Assembly: GCF_038002225.1 (NCBI RefSeq)
Contig: NZ_JBBOCA010000001.1
Span: forward strand, 4,154,001-4,218,000
Length of the DNA stretch: 64,000 nt
Reading direction: 5' to 3'
From: Paenibacillus sp. FSL R7-0204
GTDB lineage: Bacteria > Bacillota > Bacilli > Paenibacillales > Paenibacillaceae
Part shown: positions 60,733-64,000 of the stretch, in pieces
How the letters are laid out: every line of letters begins with the position of its first letter
Position numbering within the stretch: position 1 is the first letter of the stretch
Notes under the pieces: model-generated
Told to the model about the DNA's origin: nothing
Databases searched by the model: none
What the model saw: the letters and a program-made list of their open reading frames with translations, nothing else
Program-made: the position numbers and the translations under genes

Positions 60733-61698
60733 TTAATCTTGCCTGCCCTCCTGCTGGAATACTCTCTTAATGAAGCTGCCTATATTTCCAATGGCCTGCT
60801 GAGCTTCAGGAAGCATGGCTGCCATCAGCTGAAAGGCGCACCACATGTTCTCCCAAAGTTGAAGCTCTACAGCGATGCCTGCAGCCCCTGCCTGTTCAGC
60901 CAAGCGCTCTGCATCACTCAGCAGCACCTCGTGATCACCCGCCTGTATGAGCAGGGGCGGCAAACCCCGGAGATCCAGTCTTAGCGGTGACAATATCGCA
61001 GGCCACGCACCATTGTAGTCCCTCATATATTCCTCAATCATTCTCTGATTCGCAGCCCGGCTTCCTGTCGGGTCCATTCCCGCACGGCTGTCATAAGATT
61101 TCCCGTCCAAATGAACAAGGTCGGCGTGTGGAGATAGCAGGCATGCACCACCAGGGAGCTTAGCCCCCTGCTCCCGCAGCGTAATCAAGGTCATCAGCGC
61201 AAGCGTGGCTCCTACCGAGTCTCCGCAGACTATGATATTGCCAGCACATACGCCCCGTTCCAGTAGCCAGTGGTAAGCTGCAAGGCAATCTTCATTAGCT
61301 GCCGGGTAGCAGAACTCCGGTGCAAGCCGGTACTCCACAGTGAAGACGGCAATTCCTCCAGCTGCATGAGAGAGGCGGGCTGCCAGATCCCTATAAATCT
61401 CGCAACTGCCGGATACGAACCCTCCGCCGTGAAAATATAGAATTACCTTGTTATCTGCGGGCTGCGGATGCCCGGCACATTGCTTACTCTCTCCCTCCGC
61501 CCTGACCCACTCTCCGCTGAAGGTCTCCGCCTCAACCGGTTCAACCTTCACGCCTTCAAGTAAGGGGATTTGCCTGGAAGCTTCCACAGCTGCCGCCCGA
61601 ATCTCCTGAACCGTGCTTTTCGAATAACTATTATTGCTTTTCAGATAAGCTCTAATGGCCTGTAACTGTTCAATCGGGGTGCTGCTCGGATATAACAT
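60733..61698 (-). CDS. Alpha/beta hydrolase, HSL-type esterase with Cys at the catalytic His position
   Basis: 321 residues. The oxyanion-hole motif HGGG is at residues 90-93 and the nucleophile Ser161 in GDSVG. Family Asp candidates lie in GDHEVLLSD (Asp255, Asp262). The usual catalytic His of the family sits in a W-H-x-F motif; here the same place reads NMWCAFQL, with Cys287 (codon 60838-60840). The protein may thus be a weak esterase or a non-enzymatic relative. AGGAGG precedes the start. It faces the convergent azlCD pair. Confidence 0.87.
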   Translation of the reverse strand: MLYPSSTPIEQLQAIRAYLKSNNSYSKSTVQEIRAAAVEASRQIPLLEGVKVEPVEAETFSGEWVRAEGESKQCAGHPQPADNKVILYFHGGGFVSGSCEIYRDLAARLSHAAGGIAVFTVEYRLAPEFCYPAANEDCLAAYHWLLERGVCAGNIIVCGDSVGATLALMTLITLREQGAKLPGGACLLSPHADLVHLDGKSYDSRAGMDPTGSRAANQRMIEEYMRDYNGAWPAILSPLRLDLRGLPPLLIQAGDHEVLLSDAERLAEQAGAAGIAVELQLWENMWCAFQLMAAMLPEAQQAIGNIGSFIKRVFQQEGRQD

Positions 61699-61800
61699 AC
61701 ATGTAGTTCCTCCTGTTATCCTGGGATGCCCCTACTATAAACCCTGTAGCTGTGTACAGAGTCAAGCGGCAATTCCTCCAGCATTACAGGCGGCAGCGGA

Positions 61801-62208
61801 TTAATCATTCATGTTTAATATAGCAAGCGTATCCTGAAGGCTCGGGTGCCTGTCATGAGACAGAAGGCCGGACTTTAACGCTTCAAGCTTCCTGCGTGTC
61901 TCGTTCCGCCGGGCAATCTCCAGATCGACAGCGGCGATCTTCCGCTCAATGACTTGGACGAAATCACTGATTCCGATGCTGCGGTCGGCAGATTTAACGA
62001 GCGCCTTCTTAATCTCCTGAAGTGTGAACCCGCAGCTCTTGGCATTACGGATAAAAGCAATCCGGAGAAGCGTCTCCTCCGGATACAGCCGATACCCGCC
62101 TGCTGAACGCTGCGGCAGCGGGATCAGCCCCTTTTTCTCATAGAACCTGAGCGTCTCCATATTAATCTGAGCCTCTTTTGCCAGCTCACTGCGCAGATAA
62201 GGGGTCAT
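61801..62208 (-). CDS. MerR-family transcriptional regulator
   Basis: 135 residues. The N-terminal helix-turn-helix (ELAKEAQINMETLRFYEKKGLIPLPQRSAGGYRLY) is typical, and a long dimerisation helix follows (SDFVQVIERKIAAVDLEIARRNETRRKLEAL). The C-terminus lacks the Cys pairs of metal-sensing members. GGAGAGGAGCGGCAAGT precedes the start. It may control the neighbouring esterase gene 102 bp downstream, but this is not proved. Confidence 0.9.
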   Translation of the reverse strand: MTPYLRSELAKEAQINMETLRFYEKKGLIPLPQRSAGGYRLYPEETLLRIAFIRNAKSCGFTLQEIKKALVKSADRSIGISDFVQVIERKIAAVDLEIARRNETRRKLEALKSGLLSHDRHPSLQDTLAILNMND

Positions 62209-62251
62209 ACTTGCCGCTCCTCTCCCATATTCGCTGAATGAGATGATTCAG

Positions 62252-63583
62252 CTACAGCTTCAACTGCTCCTTAAGCGCTGCCGCCTCAGCGGCAGTAAGT
62301 TCAGCCAGCTCCTCCTCGGCATAGCGGGCCTTGTTATATAGGCCGAGCAGCCGGTCATTGACAGAGGCATCTCCGTCAGCGTATTTGCTTGAGCGCTTCT
62401 GGCCTTGCGACCAGGCAGCTACATCCGCAGCTGTCTCCTGCGGGGTCAGGTAGGGCTTCACCTCATACCCTTCCGCATGTCTGGCCCGCAGCCAGTGCCG
62501 GTAGAGCCAGCGGATGCGCTCGCGGCTTCCATCCATCCCCTCCCAGCGGTCCCGGCGGCTGGCGGGTGTCAGCTTGGAACGCATGTACTGGCGGAAGTCC
62601 TGAATGGTCTGCTCCCAGTTGAACAGGCTGGTCTCCTCATCCTGATACCCTGAAACCGCAGGCGTCTCTCTGCGAAGCAGGGACAGCAGCCTGTCCATCG
62701 TTCTGCGCAGGATGCCTCCTGTATTTCTGTATAACCAACGCAGGATAAAATACAGTACCGCAAGAATGGCTGCCGCTCCTAGAATATAGAAGCCTATATT
62801 TAGAATCATCGACAGCAAGCCCGGTTCATTCGGCTCCACTGACGGCATGGGAGGGATAGCCTCAGGCGGTGCCTCTGCTGGCGGTGCCTCCTCAGAACCG
62901 GAGGATAACCGGCTGAGCCAGGCGAAGAATGCCCGCGTCATATTCCATAGCATCATTCCTAGCGCCCTACCGCCCCCCGCTGCAAGCAGTGCTGCCAGGA
63001 TAATAAAGCCAATCACGAATACCCGGTTATGCCGCCGCAGTCCTTGTGGCAGACTTCCCGCACTTCCGTTCAAGGAGCTATAGCGCAGGTGGGTGCTGTT
63101 CGTAGCCAGCAGTGCCAGGATCAGGCACAAGCTGCCGCTCCAGGTGAGCACCGCTGCACTCGGCTGGAGACCGGGTGTGCGCGAGAAGACAATAGAAGCG
63201 ACAAAATACAGTATAATCCCGCTGATATACAGCCACAGCCGGTTCACCCGTGTAGCCGCTGTCATGCCAAGGAAGGCGGATACTGCCGCTCCGGCTGCCA
63301 GCGGAAGACCCATAAGTGACAGTGTACCGGTTAGTGCAGCTGCTATAGCTCCGAGAACCAGCGCCGCCAGCAGCTGCTTCCAGCGGCGGTTGCATATCAT
63401 CCGCAGCAGTACACCAACTGCAGCCAGTACCGGCAGCAGATAGATCCAGCGCAGCGCCTCAGCCTCCGGCTGGAAATAAGTCTGGAGTACCAGCCATACC
63501 GGGAGCAGCAGCAGCCATTCGATGAGGGAAGACATCCATATGAAGAAGTTTTTTTTGAAGGCATCCGGGATTCGGGAAGTCAT
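62252..63583 (-). CDS. DUF4129-type membrane protein
   Basis: 443 residues. About seven to nine membrane segments fill residues 15-215 and a further one lies at 255-285. The cytosolic C-terminal part, with RRDRWEGMDGSRERIRWLYRHWLRARHAEGYEVKPYLTPQETAAD and VNDRLLGLYNKARYAEEELAELTAAEA, is a DUF4129 pattern. Its ATG overlaps the DUF58 gene stop by four bases. Such genes go with MoxR ATPase and transglutaminase genes in cell-envelope complexes. The next genes of that set would be right of the window. Confidence 0.85.
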   Translation of the reverse strand: MTSRIPDAFKKNFFIWMSSLIEWLLLLPVWLVLQTYFQPEAEALRWIYLLPVLAAVGVLLRMICNRRWKQLLAALVLGAIAAALTGTLSLMGLPLAAGAAVSAFLGMTAATRVNRLWLYISGIILYFVASIVFSRTPGLQPSAAVLTWSGSLCLILALLATNSTHLRYSSLNGSAGSLPQGLRRHNRVFVIGFIILAALLAAGGGRALGMMLWNMTRAFFAWLSRLSSGSEEAPPAEAPPEAIPPMPSVEPNEPGLLSMILNIGFYILGAAAILAVLYFILRWLYRNTGGILRRTMDRLLSLLRRETPAVSGYQDEETSLFNWEQTIQDFRQYMRSKLTPASRRDRWEGMDGSRERIRWLYRHWLRARHAEGYEVKPYLTPQETAADVAAWSQGQKRSSKYADGDASVNDRLLGLYNKARYAEEELAELTAAEAAALKEQLKL

Positions 63584-64000
63584 AGCTCACCGCCCCCTTC
63601 TGCCGGAATATCCAGCCACTCTACACCGTTCCCGAGAAAGCTTAACCCTGAGGCAGCCAGCTGCAGCTCTGCCCCCCGGTGACAGGTAATGATCAGATAA
63701 TCCATATCTCCCACACCCTTGTCCGCTTCAATTTCCATCAGCCTGCTCATCGGCACGGTCCGGTCCAGATTCAGTCTGGCCAACAGGCCAAGGAACTCCT
63801 CGGTATGGGCAATGGACCAGGTGTCCACCGAATCTCTCGCCCCGCTGCCGTCCAGTCTTCCATTGCTGAGCAGCCGGACCTCAATCCCGTGGCTGATCGC
63901 ATACTCTGCTACAGTTGCCGCATAGCGGATACCCAGCTCTATGCGCTGCACATCGGTAACCGTTCTCCACATGGACTCACTGGTCTCTACGTTCAGGCAG
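63580..64000 (-). CDS. DUF58 protein, C-terminal end only
   Basis: The frame is open to the right edge; the last visible upstream codons read CLNVETSES before MWRTVTDVQRIELG. The body GSGARDSVDTWSIAHTEEFLGLLARLNLDRTVPMSRLMEIEADKGVGDMDYLIIT is the end of a von Willebrand A-like DUF58 domain. It is the upstream partner of the DUF4129 gene. The true start and N-terminal membrane segments lie outside the window. Confidence 0.85.
   Translation of the reverse strand, partial: CLNVETSESMWRTVTDVQRIELGIRYAATVAEYAISHGIEVRLLSNGRLDGSGARDSVDTWSIAHTEEFLGLLARLNLDRTVPMSRLMEIEADKGVGDMDYLIITCHRGAELQLAASGLSFLGNGVEWLDIPAEGGGEL

Overview
The window looks like a chromosomal segment of a Paenibacillus-type Firmicute. 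The evidence is strong AGGAGG ribosome-binding sites, frequent TTG and GTG starts, mixed moderate GC, a T-box in front of thrS, an HssRS/HrtBA-like heme module, an SDR-type fructuronate reductase, and many extracytoplasmic and sugar-degrading enzymes. No rRNA, tRNA or CRISPR array was recognised.

Layout. 1-1040: right part of an IS256-family element. 1065-9100: LysR regulator with a YxjG-type methyltransferase, a phosphodiester glycosidase, a small MITE-like repeat, a 2H phosphoesterase, an adenosine deaminase-like enzyme, a DUF4303-like protein, an acetyltransferase and a TPM-domain membrane protein. 9219-19570: an aldo/keto reductase and a Wadjet-type anti-plasmid operon read leftward in the order jetD-jetA-jetB-jetC. 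The nuclease gene jetD is split by an IS66-family element with perfect 14-bp ends and a perfect 8-bp target duplication. Removing the element and one copy of the duplication restores an uninterrupted 359-codon reading frame. 19768-27755: acetyltransferase, T-box-controlled thrS, HAD phosphatase, a propeller-like gene broken by an in-frame TAA, a GH64 glucanase, msrA and a TetR regulator. 27890-33021: three Gfo/Idh/MocA oxidoreductases and a TIM-barrel isomerase, divergent from an AraC regulator. 33122-36621: a 51-bp tandem repeat, then uxaC / GntR / fructuronate reductase around a perfect 50-bp palindrome. 36688-40761: hrtA, hrtB, hssS and hssR, with a MITE copy that supplies the hssS stop codon. 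40870-48270: NmrA/MarR pair, metallophosphoesterase, HIT protein with an Rpn-like tail, hemerythrin, NUDIX-winged helix protein, CDF transporter and ferritin. 48387-57225: GH3 lipoprotein, MacAB-like exporter operon with an 872-residue secreted protein, and an AraC regulator. 57370-64000: GH42 beta-galactosidase, AzlCD with an N-terminal stop codon, an alpha/beta hydrolase with a substituted catalytic His, MerR, and a DUF4129/DUF58 pair cut by the window edge.

The most informative observation is the IS66 disruption of the Wadjet nuclease gene while the SMC-like genes jetA, jetB and jetC remain open. Next come a family of short inverted-repeat elements (three related copies, one forming a gene end), a HIT-Rpn chimera, and several genes with point lesions or substituted catalytic residues. 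Family names come from recalled motifs and have not been checked by database search.
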